A stretch of 64,000 nucleotides of DNA from Epiperipatus broadwayi (GCA_028023455.1 JAQFVV010000031.1:7361593-7425592), one strand, 5' to 3'; shown: positions 12,612 to 24,642, numbered from the stretch's first letter. Notes: a model not told the origin generated them from the letters alone. Translations and numbers: made by a program.

Positions 12612-13230
12612 ATGGGTTCTGAACAAAGTAATCAAAGTAGATCGCTTCATCTGATCACTCCTTCATTAGATTTCTGAATTTATTACATATATATCATATA
12701 AGCATTTGCTGGCCTATCAGAGACTCACCTAAATTTTAGCCTAAACAAGTCCAACAACAGCTATTGAGGCAAGGCTCACCTCAAATTAAACCCAAACTTC
12801 TCCGCAGAGTATAGTTGTACTTAAGAAGGGGATTAATCATATTTTCACATGCAAATCAGATTCAAATTTGATGCATTTGCAAGATATCCTCACTTTTATG
12901 CACATTCTATATGAGGCTTTATACATTCCAAATTTGCATAATTCTCATGTGTTGGATCTTGTTTGGACCATAAACAAATTGGACAAATGTTTCTTCGGTA
13001 TCAGAAGCATACTAAGCTTTGTTCAGAAACAGTCTCTTTTGAACAGAATGTCTTGTCCATGCATATAAGAGAGATTGATTTTGCTATTGCCACTCTACTG
13101 AGAAATAAAAAAGGTTTGCAAAATATGCTGAACAATCAGAGTAATTTGGCAGATACAGTATGCAAAATGGATTACTTGAACAATCTTCTCCCATCTGAGT
13201 AACAACAGGAACCATTCTGCACTTGAACTT
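12612..13230 (+). pseudogene. BORCS5-like processed pseudogene
   Basis: Three blocks resemble animal BORCS5, a subunit of the BORC complex that positions lysosomes. The start reads MGSEQSNQSR (12,612), like the conserved N-terminus that carries the myristoylated Gly2. A middle block at about 12,840-12,905 reads SDSNLMHLQDILTF in another frame. The C-terminal block (12,960-13,220) has LRYQKH, FEQNVL, IREID and MDYLNNLLPSE, ending in a stop followed by QQEPF, as in the family's LPEGERLEPF-type end. The family has about 190 residues and this copy spans about 200 codons without introns, but with stops and at least two frame changes. I infer a retrocopy. No poly-A tail is evident. The match is from memory of the family, not a search. 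Confidence 0.62.
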
Positions 13231-13849
13231 AAAGCAAGACTTTACATATGTGAGCTATATGTTTATAATGCTAGGAGTTCATCTACAAAATTGTTTCACT
13301 AAAGAAATTTTCCTTGTTGGAAAAATATCCCAAAGAAAAATTAATTCAACATTGTAAAATTTACTTATTGAAGATCTAAAAAGTACATAAAAATATTAAT
13401 TACTTTAAAAAATATATTGTTTATCTGCACTGCACCTAGATCCAAGTCCCCTCACTGATGAAAGCCACAAGCTTGAAAGTAGTCTGGGGATATTAGATGA
13501 GTAGGTACAGATTTTATGCATAAGTCTTCTGGCATCCATTGATTACTCTGGCTTGCACAGAGTAGCACTACTGTATGGAGAGTTTTGCCTGTTTTAGCAG
13601 TTTGAGCAAGTGTAAATAATGATGATTATGTGATAATCACAAAGACTATATTTAGTAAATTATATAATTTTAGAGATAGAGAACAAACCAAAGAAAAAGA
13701 AAATCATAATCAAACATTTATTAAGTTTAGTACTTCAGAGAATAAGGGTTAAAATTTACTATTGAATAGGTGTCAATCTGCAAAAGTTGGTCATAAAATG
13801 CTTGCCATAAATATATTTTTTCATAATGAAAATTTATATGAGTACAAAG
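13231..13849. other. AT-rich DNA, nothing recognised
   Basis: A slightly GC-richer patch at 13,430-13,590 has no open frame or match elsewhere in the window. Confidence 0.5.
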
Positions 13850-14015
13850 CAGACTATTTATATAAATCAATATTATGAGATATTATTTTATATAGCACTA
13901 AGTTTTTATACTGTAATAGTAATATTAGTGATTAAGCCAATGCTCATGCACTTTAAAGATAAATTATAAATGAATACTCTCACTTTTCCAGACAGAAGAT
14001 ATAGTTTTTAGTCCA
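13850..14015 (+). repeat. partial monomer of the ~333-bp satellite
   Basis: Contains GAGATATTATTTTATATAGCACTA, then ACTGTAATAGTAATATTAGTGATTAAGCCAATGC and AATACTCTCACTTTTCCAGAC, in the same order as the units at 16.3 and 49.9 kb. Only the second half of a monomer is present. Confidence 0.8.
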
Positions 14016-14404
14016 CTAGAGGGAGCCAGGGACTCCAGTTTACTCTGTTACTGCCTCCCCATATTAGTTACATAAATTATATTTTAGAGAATTTTTCTTT
14101 CTCTAAAAAGTTTCCTTTTGACCAGAGTAACCTTTTAGGTTCCTTTGTACACAAGAATTATGGCACCATCAGACAACAAGTAAGCATGATTTATATTTTT
14201 CTTTAGAGCACTGTTAAAAATAACTGACAGCCATGTAAATTTCTAAAGATTTCTGTTGAAAGACTTAATTTTCAGGGAATATTTTTGATTCAGGGCAGCT
14301 TTGCTGACTGGGTGAGAGTGTCTGATTGTTGGGAGGACCCTGAGGACCTGAATCCGAGATTTTATATGGGAAAGAGCTGGGGAAAAGGTACTCTGGGGAT
14401 CGTT

Positions 14405-14815
14405 ACCACAATTTGATAGCTCATTTATTTGTTAGCAAAAATAACATTATTCATTTTGACTTTAATGCACGCTTTTTAAACCTGAGATTTTACTTTTAAA
14501 GAAAGAATTTTTCCACAATAGTAAATTGTTTCTCATTGTGCCTGACCATTTATTTCAGGTGTTGCTTTATCTTTTATCCATACATTTGAAGATGGATCAC
14601 TGACTATGTCTCTTAAAACGTTTTTACCAGATTTTGATGGCTCATTCATTTGTTAAAAATCACAACGTTATTCAATGCAGTTTTGTGCTTTGCATTTTAC
14701 ACCTAAGATATGACGTGTGAAAAAAGATTTTTTTTCTATTATAGTGGATTCTTTTAGACTGTATGTGAACATTTGATTTCAAGTGTTGCTTGATTATTTA
14801 ATCTTACATTCTATA
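14405..14815 (+). repeat. decayed tandem duplication, ~225-bp unit
   Basis: TTTGATAGCTCATTTATTTGTTAG at about 14,413 recurs as TTTGATGGCTCATTCATTTGTTA at 14,633. Both are followed by a CCTGAGAT / CCTAAGAT motif, an ATAGTRRATT stretch and TTTCAGGTGTTGCTT / TTTCAAGTGTTGCTT. The copies are well diverged, so the duplication is old. Confidence 0.65.
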
Positions 14816-15220
14816 TTAAACGTTTTTTTTCTATCTTGAATGCTGAATTGTACAAATCGATAATTTTAATATTTGACTATATGGATTAGTGCTTCTGGTT
14901 TTCATAGGTTATCATGGTGCTGAAACATAATGGACACTATTCAATATGCAATTTTAATGAATACCTTACTCTATGTACATCTTTGATTCTCTATAAATCT
15001 AGAATTATATTGTGGTGTAACACATAATGCAAGCATCTGGTTACTACATATATATTAAAGTTCTTGATTTTGGAAAGTAATAATGAATTTTTTTATGCAA
15101 GGCATTGGAAATCCTGGAGATTTGCACTGTGATTTTAAATTTAGCAATTATTATGACATTGGATTGTTAACAGTTGTACCTCCTCATATGGATTGTGCTT
15201 CAAGTTATATCATTTGATTT
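14816..15220. other. unassigned DNA
   Basis: No feature recognised. Confidence 0.5.
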
Positions 15221-16095
15221 TTACCAATAGTTAAGGACCTCATGGATTAAGGCTTCTAGTTTTTTATAAGTTGTCTGGAAGCTGAAACATGCTTGACAAA
15301 ATTCTACCTCCCAAAGAGTCCAACTGTGATTTGAACATTGGATTGGGGCTACCCAGTCACTCATCTTTGCAGTCTTGAGGACTGAGTCTGTTGTTTGGAG
15401 ATCTCCCAGGGCTTGCTTCCTGGTCTTGGAGGGGGGCTGGGATGTGGATGTATTGGCTTCTATTATGGGCTTCAGATGAGAGAGTCTGGAACTTGGGAAG
15501 ATTCCTGAGGCCTGAACTCTGGTTCTTACAGGGGGCTGGGATGTGAGTGCTATGGGGATTAGTATGGGTTTCATCTTTCTCATCTATGGGGCAGTGGAGA
15601 TGGTGTGATGCATTGTGGTTTTAATCTCTTTGTTCTCTATGTGATTCATAGGTTAGTTATTTGACTATGTGATAATCTGTAGATGGCATATGATGTAAGC
15701 ATGTGAGATTTACATTTTTGATTAGTGTTGCAGCATTTCTTGTCTTGGCTGTGATTATGAGAGAATTTCATGCTTGGGTGGCTCAGGCCAGAGAGTTCTA
15801 CTATGGTTTAAACTCCAAATCAGGGCTGCTGGTGTCACTTATCTCTGCCATCTGGATGGCAGAGTCTGGTGCTTGGAAGGTCTCACAAGCCTGGGTTTTG
15901 GAAGGGATCTGATTGTTGTGGGGATTAGTAAGGGCATTGGATGAGATAGTCTGAGCTTTGGAAATACCCCAAGGCCTGGTTCCTAGTCATTAGAAGGGGG
16001 CTGGGACATGGGTTCTGTGGAGATTAGTATGGGTTTTCACTTTCTCATCTTCTGGATAGTAGGGATGATGTGATTCTTGGTAGCTGTGATCTATC
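15221..16095. repeat. GC-richer decayed minisatellite
   Basis: Phrases recur at roughly 100-bp intervals: GGGCTGGGATGTG (about 15,435 and 15,535), GGGCTGGGACATG (16,005), GGGATTAGTATGGGTTT (15,555), GAGATTAGTATGGGTTTTC (16,020) and GGGATTAGTAAGGGC (15,920). Open frames on both strands here, such as 15,583-15,221 minus, are side effects of the repeat: the predicted residues repeat TSQPP.RTR and lack any family signature. Confidence 0.65.
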
Positions 16096-16284
16096 TAGTT
16101 GCCATTAAGATCAGGGGTAACTTAGTAAACTATGAGAGAAGCTATGAATGGCAAAATATATGCATATACAATTCAAGGTTTTTCTATTCACTCGATAAAT
16201 CAAGTTCTGCATTGTAAATCATAGTTTGAATCTTGCATATCACTACATGTAAATTCAAAGATTAATATTACGTTAATAAATCAT

Positions 16285-16940
16285 ATTTTGAGAAAAAGAT
16301 ATAGTTTTTTAGAAAAGATGGAATGAATCTACCCATTTTTTTGACCCAAACATTTATGTATGGACAAACCTTAAGTGTATGGAAATGGGTGTGAATATGC
16401 TAAGCAATCACTTTAAATTACATTTATTATGCTTGAACGAATGATGCTTGCAAAATCTTTACAATTTACTATACATCATTTTTATTTGAAATTAAACATA
16501 TATAATGAGATATTATTTTATATAGCACTATGTTTTTATACTGTAATAGTGATATTAGTGATTAAGCCATATTTAAAGCGCATGTGCATTGGCTTAATCA
16601 CTATTACAGTATAAAACATAGTGCTATATAAAATAATATTTCATTATATATGTTTAATTTCAACTAAAAAATGATATATTGTAAATTGTAAAGATTTTGC
16701 AAGCATCATTCGTTCAAGCATAATAAATGTAATTTACAGTGATTGCTTAACATCTTCACACTCTCATTTCCATACACTTAACATTTGTCCATACATAAAT
16801 GTTTGGGTCAAAAGGATGGGTGGACTCATTCCATCTTTTCTAAAAAAACTATATCTTGTGTCTGAAAAAGTGAGAGTATTCATTTATAATTTATCTTTAA
16901 AGCACATGTGCATTGGCTTAATCATTAATATCACTATTAT
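16285..16940. repeat. inverted dimer of the ~333-bp satellite (large palindrome)
   Basis: The left arm (about 16,285-16,577, plus sense) and right arm (about 16,580-16,935, minus sense) pair around GCGCATGTGCATTGGCTTAATCAC near 16,580. Matching marks are GGAATGAATCTACCCATT against the reverse of GGGTGGACTCATTCC, and TATTATGCTTGAACGAATGATGC against GCATCATTCGTTCAAGCATAATA. The arms are about 90 % alike by eye. The same monomer occurs head to tail at 49.9 kb. Confidence 0.88.
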
Positions 16941-19033
16941 AAATCAATCTTGAAATATATAACAAAGAAATTGATTGATTCAGTTATTCAGAAATATTGA
17001 TTAACCAATATATTGAAAGATTTAATAATAAATTATTTATTCATGTTATAAAAACAATTTTTGGTTTATATTTCTAAAATTTGAAAACTACATAGCAGGT
17101 TTTATCATCTTCTTACACATTTTAAGATACATTGGAAATGTACTATCCCTAATCCAAAATTATTATTTATTTCATGGATATATTAATAACTGAAAATAAA
17201 ATTTCAAGTAGCCTATAGTACACCTTGCAGATTGCCTTGCTATATATTAGAATAACAAAATAATCTACAAAAATTATATTGTCACATTCTTTGTATATGT
17301 GTGATAGAGTAAAAGAAATACTGAAATATAAACACTCATTTTATAGAAACCTGAAAAGGATTTTAGCATTCTTTGAAAACAAATAAAATGATGATATGTG
17401 TATAAAGAACAACTGGAAATGCAAAAATAATGAATCTCTTATTATAAAAAAATATAATCTTGTGCTAATTTAAAATTAGAGTATTTCTACTTAAATGTCT
17501 CTGGTTAAAATACTTCATCATTATATTGTTATTCATGGGTATTTATTGATTTTGAGAAAGTTGTGCAGCAAGAACAATCAATTTTACCTATAACATATTG
17601 AATTATTTTTAAATATCTTTAATTTTTTTTGAAATCAGAGAAAAATTGCACAATGAAATTAATGTTATATGCATATAGTTTGTATTAAAACTAAAATATT
17701 TTAGCATATATAATTCAATCTTAATATAAATTTTAAACTTTACTAAAATATTGAAAAAAAGTACATAGAGTAATAACTTATTTTAAAGAAATAAAAAATT
17801 ATGTTCTTATATATTATCTAAACATATGTACTTTCCCTCCTTGACTATTACTTTAAATTCTTCTTAACTCATGATATTTTTAAAAATATTAATATATTTT
17901 TCCTCCATGATTATAACTTTAAATTTATCTTAAATCATAATTGTTTTATTAATGTAGTTTATATTTTTAAATATAAATATGAAGAAAAATAAATTTGAAG
18001 CATCAAAAATTTTTAGAATCTTTTCAGCTTTATAAATAAACTGTGGACAAGTACCATTATTTTAGCAAGTTAAGTTCTTGAATTTGACTTTTGCACTATA
18101 AAACTTTTTCATTACATGATTACTCCTAGCATCTAATTACCAAAATAAAACCTATGAAATAGATTCTTTACTTATATATTGGAACAATTTACTGTAAAAC
18201 TGCAGCACAAGTATCAACATAGAGACCATTCAGATATTTTCTAGAATCATTTCAATACTGGCAAAAAGTTGGCATATATACATAAACATAAGTGTTCTTG
18301 GAATTGACATTTTAAATGTTACCCTTTTACTTGTTCAAAATACATATTGGCTGAGTGAATTAAAGTTCTAAACTTTTGATTGGTATTGTAGAATCAGCAG
18401 TAAAAATATATATTCATCTTTTAATATAATATTCATTTTAGTTTTGTTTGTAAAAAGCAAATTAAGAATTTGTCAGATTAAGAAAGTGAACTAAAGTCTT
18501 TTCAAAAATAAATTTGTATTTATAATTATAAAAATATTCTATAGCAGAAGACCTAAAAAGAAAGTTTGTAACCTATTAGAAAATGCTACATAGGTCATTG
18601 ATTTTTTTTTCAATTTAGTTCATATAAAAGTAAAGAATTTATTAAAATCTTAACTATTCTTCTAAAATAATTATATCTTCAGCATATTTTATCAAAATAA
18701 TTTATAATATGTAAAGAAATACTAAAAAAATACTCTAAAACATTCATTTTCATTTTGAAAACCAAACAAAGAATTTGGAGCTGTCAAAATTATTGACAAA
18801 TGCTCCCTTTTGTTCAAAATGAGAAACAAACAATCAGCACCTTGGAAAGTCTGCCTGCTCCCATTGTTAAAACTTTAAATTTATATATTATTGATTTTTT
18901 TACTTGTAAAATAATTCTAGAGAGGGTGGCATTTTATGGTACATTTTAAGCTTCAAAATGACCATAAACTTAGTTAATGCAGTGGAAGCTTTAAAACTGA
19001 AAATTTTATGTGTGATCACTTATTATATTAACA
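16941..19033. other. AT-rich DNA without recognisable genes
   Basis: Only short frames and low-complexity A/T runs are seen. Confidence 0.6.
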
Positions 19034-21644
19034 ATATATATATATATTCCTGAATTGAATATGAAACGTAATCAATTTAATAGACAACTATATATTTAAA
19101 TCATATATTTATTTCCATCTAATTGACTTTCATTCAAAATTTAACCTTGTCAAGATGTTACATTAATTCAAAAATGTCACATGATTTACATATCATCCCT
19201 GCACACTTTCACCAACCTCAACCCTAAAAAATGTTTTTATACTTTCCAATTTTTATTTAATGTCCATTTTTCTCCCATCTTTTTTGAACCTTGTTCTAAA
19301 TTCATGCATTTCTTTTTATTATCTTGTATATACATTGTCTCATACACTTTCCTTTCTTTATAATTTGTACAATATTTGATCAGCTCAATATTTTCTTCAC
19401 CTTTGATTTTGACTTAATATCTCTCCTATTTATTGTTATCATACTCATTAGCTCTTTTTATCTTACTTTATCCCTTACACATAATTTTATAAACAATTTC
19501 TATCTTGTCACTCCTATAATTTTTTTTTTCATTTTAGCCTTACATTTTTAATGATTTACCATTTTTTATCCTATATCTATATTCTCATTCATTTTTTCCT
19601 CTATTGTTCAGAATTTTATATACCTACTTTGAATATGGAATAGAAATTAATTTTTATTCTTTCATTTTTATTACTAACTTTTTATATCCTCTTTTATCTC
19701 TCAATATATTTCTAAGAATCCTACCATTACATGCATATTTAATGTATTACTTCTGTATCTGCAACTTTTGCTATATTGCCTTCTTTTTATTCAATGTATG
19801 CCTATTATTTTTCTATTATACTTCTTTCAGCACATCAGTTTTTGACACAAAAGTTGATAAGATCTTGAATGTACTATTCCCCTGACATTTTTATTCTTTG
19901 TATAATTTTTGTCTTAATCTTTCCATCCTCATCCTTGTTCAATTATAAATCTAAATATTGTACTCCCTCTTCATTATTTTCCATTGTAAATTTAATATTA
20001 AACATATTTTTATTTAGTTCATTAAATGCTTTCATTGTGCTTCTATTTTCTATTATTATTACATCATCTACATATCTATAAAATTTTATAATTTCCCCAT
20101 TCTAAATATATTTATTAATCATTACCTGTTCAATCCAATATACTATATTTGATGTTATAATCCTACTTATCGGACATCCCATTATCCATCTTTTCATCAT
20201 ATTACAATATTCATTGTTATATCTTATGTACAATGTTTCACTAATTATTATTTAAATCTCTTCTATTATTTGTATCCATTCCTTTGAAAATTTCTCCTGA
20301 TTTTTTATCTTTCTTACAATAATTTCAATACTTTCTTTCCTAGACACACTTTGATACATCTGCCCTTTATCAAAAGATGCTATATTACTATTACTCCTTA
20401 ATTTCACCATGTTTAATGTTTCTACTACTTCTTTAGAATTTTTTATGCAGTACTTCCCATATCTCAAATTATCTGCAAGTTTTTTTATATATTTCTTTTA
20501 ATATATATCCATTAAAATCTATCATTAATCTTACAGGCATATTTTCTTTATAAGTTTTTATTTTTCCAAGCATTATAGGATGCTCTAATGTTGTTGAATA
20601 TAAACTATATTCATTATCATTAATCAATTTAGTCTTTTCCATTCTTTATAATAGTTTTATATATTTACACTTAATTAGATTCTATTATATTTTCACAAAA
20701 TCTTGTTCACTAAGTCCTTTCTAATTATATCTTCATAACGTTATTTATTTAAAATAACAAATCTAGATTTTTTATATTTAATAGTAATAATTAAATTTTC
20801 CTTTTAAACTTTCTCTATAATGTTCTTTATTGCTTGTTTATCTTTCCACTTATTCTTATTTATAAATTTATTCTTCCTATTAATTTTTGACTGTATATTA
20901 TTTTTTTCTTCTTTCTTAATATTTGCTGCTTTAATACTAACCAGTTTCCTTATCAATGTTCATATCCCTAAATGGTATATATTTTGATTCTTTGTACATC
21001 AGCCTCATCTGGTTATTTGAAAATTTACTTCTTGATATATTTACCAATTTATTATTCTTACTATAATTTCTATGATATTCATTTTTATTATTTTTCATTC
21101 CATATATCTTTTTATCTTTATACTTTATCCAATTCCATTCTTATCATACATTACTATTTTTATTCTTGTCTTATTTTTTTTATAAATTTTTATTAAGTTA
21201 TTCACTTCCAACTACTTTTTGTAATAAACCATTTCAATATTGCTGTTTATATTTTACACATTATTTTTTTATTTGAAGTAATTTTTACTGCAAATTTTAA
21301 TTCTGCACAATCTAAGAATGCATGATCTAGGCATAAGCCTCTCTATTTTAGATTTATTTAAAAATATTAAATGCCACTTTATTTCTTCGATTATTACTCC
21401 ACAACTCTTTAAACAAATTAAGTTATTTTATCCACTGATTTATATAAAAAATTCCACTTATTTTTAGTAATCTTAATTGTGACAATCATACCTTTACTTC
21501 TCTTCTTATAATGTATTACCAGATATTTCAAACATGTTCTGATCTTCATAATAATTTTCATAATATTTCTTTATAAAGATTTTATTTGATGGTTATTTCT
21601 TTTAAACCATTATGTTGTATTTCTTATATACTTTCTTCTCAGTT
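19034..21644 (-). mobile_element. Penelope-like element family C, decayed
   Basis: On the minus strand an RT is readable. A block at about 20,640-20,520 has SLYSTTLEHPIMLGKIK and MPVRLMIDFNG. The frame 20,467-20,252 has NIASFDKGQMYQSVSRKE, equivalent to the motif A SFDVxSLYTSVP of PLEs. Motif B near 20,180 reads MGCPISRIITSNIVYWIEQ. Motif C near 20,075 reads FYRYVDDVIIIENRS, with the catalytic YVDD kept. A strand-transfer block follows (IKFTMENNEEGVQYLDL) and then the reading frame breaks down. The apparent plus-strand hydrophobic frames across 19.2-21.2 kb are the antisense of this element. The 3' end (19,034-19,180) is repeated at 21,645-21,745 and 22,640-22,865, giving a tandem, direct-repeat arrangement typical of PLEs (pseudo-LTRs). 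Confidence 0.75.
20252..20467 (-). pseudogene. PLE-C RT fragment, motif A
   Basis: A 71-residue open stretch of the family C reverse transcriptase, with SFDKGQMYQSV in place of the usual SFDVKSLYTSV. It is cut by frame changes on both sides, so no full RT can be made. Confidence 0.7.
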
Positions 21645-21670
21645 GGATATGAAACATAATCAATTTAATA

Positions 21671-21732
<62 letters not shown>

Positions 21733-21745
21733 CTTAAATCAATAA
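21645..21745 (-). repeat. direct repeat (pseudo-LTR part) with (TA)n
   Basis: GGATATGAAACATAATCAATTTAATAGACA followed by TA repeats and TTAAATCA matches 19,060-19,110 in the same orientation, about 2.6 kb apart. It marks the 3' end of an upstream family C copy lying behind the 5' end of the main copy. Confidence 0.75.
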
Positions 21746-22639
21746 TTTAATGTGCCCCCAACTATGACTGGGCAACCAGCAAACAAATATACAATAAAAC
21801 TGGACAGAATAGCAGCACATATATATTTAGCAATAATAATTTAGTAAAAATAATTAGTATACTGATTTTTAACATAGATATAACGTTTGTATTTGAATGA
21901 GCTTAATTCACAGGTTAATTACTGAATAGCAAATAATGTTTATAAAGTTAAGGATAATCTATTATTCACTCTATCTTCACTAACTTTTATAGTCTTCATA
22001 ACACAATCCTCGGATGTGCATCTTGAGGCATTTTAAAATAATAATAAGACCAAGATGGTCTGTTAAAAGCACTAGTCAACTTAGTGATCTTCAGAACCCA
22101 AGATTCTGGAAATGAAGTTATCTAATGATATTCTTCACTGCTCTTCAACTCATGAATACTGTGACATTAGCAACAACCACAGAAAAAGCCAACAGTTCTT
22201 TTTCTTTAGCTTTTTACATCCATCTCTTCTTTTGTTTCTCTTATGTTTTCTGAAGTAAATTTTTGGCTTTAATTAATTAATTTGCTTAATTAATTGCTTA
22301 ATTAATACATTATTTAGAGTTTGGTATCATACAACAACATTCCTTTTGGCTTTTTATATATACAATTAATTACTCTTTCATTAATTTATTTCCATATAAG
22401 GTAATTTATAAGATCTGTAATATTAATTAATCTTAAGAATTTATTTCCATATCTGTAAGGTTTTAGATCTATACAATTAATAGTGTCTTAGAAATTCATT
22501 TCCATATAAGGTAATTTATATGATCTATTCCATTAATTAATAGATACATGTGCCTATGTTTATTTAAACTACATTTAATTGAAACATTTTGTTCAATGAT
22601 TTATTTATCAGCATTTGTAAGGTTAAAATATGATTTAAT
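21746..22639. other. ~0.9-kb insertion splitting the upstream PLE-C 3' end
   Basis: The 3' UTR of the second family C copy is contiguous at 19.1 kb but is separated here into 21,645-21,745 and 22,640-22,865. The intervening DNA has no open frame; it holds the short tandem repeat at 22,376-22,550. Confidence 0.5.
22376..22560. repeat. ~57-bp decayed tandem repeat
   Basis: ATTTATTTCCATATAAGGTAATTTATAAGATCT-like phrases recur at about 22,383, 22,440 and 22,495 with TTAATTAAT spacers. Confidence 0.6.
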
Positions 22640-22865
22640 ACTTTGCATTTATTTCCATCTTCAAAATTGAACCTTGTCAAGATGTTACATTAATTCAAAC
22701 ATGTCTCATGGTTTTCATATCATCTTATCACACCCTTTTTAACTAAAAAAATGTTTTTGTAGTTTCCAATTATTATTTAATGCCCATTTTCCTCCCAACT
22801 GTATTGAACCTTATACTAAATCATACATTTCTCTTTATTTTCTTGTATATACAATTTTTTTTAAA
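22640..22865 (-). mobile_element. PLE family C, 3' fragment
   Basis: TTGAACCTTGTCAAGATGTTACATTAATTCAAACATGTC and onward to TTGAACCTTATACTAAAT matches 19,140-19,340 in order and orientation. It ends at about 22,865, where family F begins on the opposite strand, so the two meet 5' end to 5' end. Confidence 0.75.
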
Positions 22866-23388
22866 AAATAATAAAAAAAAAATTAGCTCATGTATTAAAG
22901 AAGATAAAGGTGGAAGATTATGTTTGATGTTTAAAAGTTTATATAGAAAAAAGGTTCATCAGCAAATTCAAAAATTTAAATTTAAATTGATAAATGCTTA
23001 TTCTATTGATACAGTGAGATTGAAATTTATTAATACTATACTGAAGCCATATTTAAAGAAAGTGTGTGATAGGAAGTTATATCTATCTCTTTATCAATCA
23101 GCTGCAATTATGCCAAGAATTTTTGGAAATTTAAAAGTCCATAAAGAAGGATTATCTATTAGACAGATCTTGGATTTTAAAGGATGTATGTATTATCATG
23201 CAGCAGTTTTTGTTGGAAAGTTTTTGCAAGATGAATTGGGTTTTGGTTATTATACAATTGGATCTTCATTTGATTTAGTTAAAAAGATTGATAATATTGT
23301 TTTGGATAAGGATGATAAATTATTTACATTGGATGTTACATACATTGGATGTTACAGAGTTATATGGTTCAATAAAAAAAGAGTGTAG
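22866..23388 (+). pseudogene. PLE-F reverse transcriptase, N-terminal part
   Basis: The open frame runs in from the left and reads RT fingers and palm up to motif A (TLDVTY). Segments such as IMPRIFGNLKVHKEGLSIRQI match the PLE pattern lPKVHK..PLRPI. It stops at a homopolymer run; motif B resumes in another frame about 200 bp later. Confidence 0.8.
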
Positions 23389-23614
23389 GGGGGGGGGAGA
23401 AAAAAAAAAATGAATATGAAGTATATGATTTGTATAAAATGTTTTGAAGGTTGTTAGTGGGGGTGTTGAGGTTAATATTACTGATCAAGTTTTATATGAA
23501 AAAGACGTGTGCACGTTTTATCGTATTTTTGTGAATGATTTGTTATTATTTATTGATCAGAATTTTATAGCTACATTTGAAGATCGGTTGTATATGATGG
23601 ATGAAGATTGACCT

Positions 23615-24118
23615 ATGGGTTTGCCTGTTTCAGCAATTATATATAATTATGTGTTGTCATATTATGAAGGGATGATTTTAAAAGAAAATTTTATGATCGG
23701 TGTTAAAAGTTATTTTAGGTATGTGGATGACATGCTTATTGTAGGATCAAATATGATAGTGCAAAAACTGTTTATTAAATTAAATGATATTGCTGGGCTA
23801 ACGTGGACTATTATTTCTAAAGATAATGAGAAGAGTATAATATATCTTGATTTGATTTTATGGAGAGAAAATAACAAAATTAATAATAAAATGGTGTTGA
23901 AACCATTATCAATTAGAGGAATTGTTTTTCCAAATTCAAATGTTCCACTTACCTATAAATTGGCTGGTTTTAGAACATTTATTTTTAGAAATGATGTTTT
24001 GTGTAAGTTTCAGAGTGATAAAATGATTAATAATGAAAGATATGTGAATGATTTATTGGATGTGGTATATAGTAGAAAAAATATTTTGTGTGTACTATAT
24101 ATGTTTAGAAATAGATGA
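23615..24118 (+). pseudogene. PLE-F reverse transcriptase, C-terminal part (motifs B, C and thumb)
   Basis: 167 codons from MGLPVSAI, through RYVDDMLIVGSN (both catalytic Asp present), WTIISKDNEKSIIYLDL, to LAGFRTFIFRNDVLCKFQSD. The ATG is internal to the element protein, directly behind an in-frame TGA. Family B shows Trp at that position (KGWSMGLP), so one base change separates this copy from continuity. Confidence 0.82.
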
Positions 24119-24246
24119 AGAAGAGATAATATGGAAAAGAAAAGGTGGATAGCATTTTCTTATGAAAGGATGTTTGTAATAAGATTACATCATTGGTATC
24201 AGCTGATTTTAAAGTTGCATTTAAAGTGGGTGCAAATACTTGAAAA

Positions 24247-24642
24247 TTGGTTATTAATGGTAAAGATTCTATTGATAAAGGCAACAAATGTAACATTATA
24301 TATAAAGTGGTATGTCACTGTGGATATAGTTACATCGGAGAGACTAAATGTGCACTGAAAAATAAGATTAGGGAGCATGAATTATTATATAATAAGTTGC
24401 GTTGTTCTGCAGATAGGTTTAAATCTGTTTTTGCAGAACATGCAGTGATTTTTAATGGAGAATTCTGCTTTGATAAAGTTTTTATTTTGCATATGGAAAA
24501 TGATTTGAAAAAAAAAATTAAGGAGTCATATTTTTTAAATAGTATGGATAATGTATTGAATAAACAGTGTAATTTTGTTAATATTCACATTTTATGGAAA
24601 GTAGGTAATTCACATGGGAGAGTTACTGGTGCGAGAGTTTAA
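24247..24642 (+). pseudogene. PLE-F GIY-YIG nuclease
   Basis: 131 codons. Near residues 18-40 it has IIYKVVCHCGYSYIGETKC, with the tyrosines and glycine of the GIY-YIG fold and the extra CHC pair seen in this PLE group. REHELLYNK and the Lys-rich KKKIKESYFLNSMDN tail follow. It is open throughout but out of frame with the RT. Confidence 0.8.

Noticed and set aside
15221-15583. 120-codon minus-strand frame
   Set aside because: Its residues repeat with the minisatellite; it is a by-product of G-rich repeats.
16429-16614. 61-codon plus-strand frame in the palindrome
   Set aside because: It lies wholly in a satellite monomer and crosses the palindrome centre.
19181-21196. Run of hydrophobic plus-strand frames that looks like membrane protein genes
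   Set aside because: They are the antisense of the PLE-C reverse transcriptase; the minus strand reads SFD, MGCPIS and YRYVDD in order.
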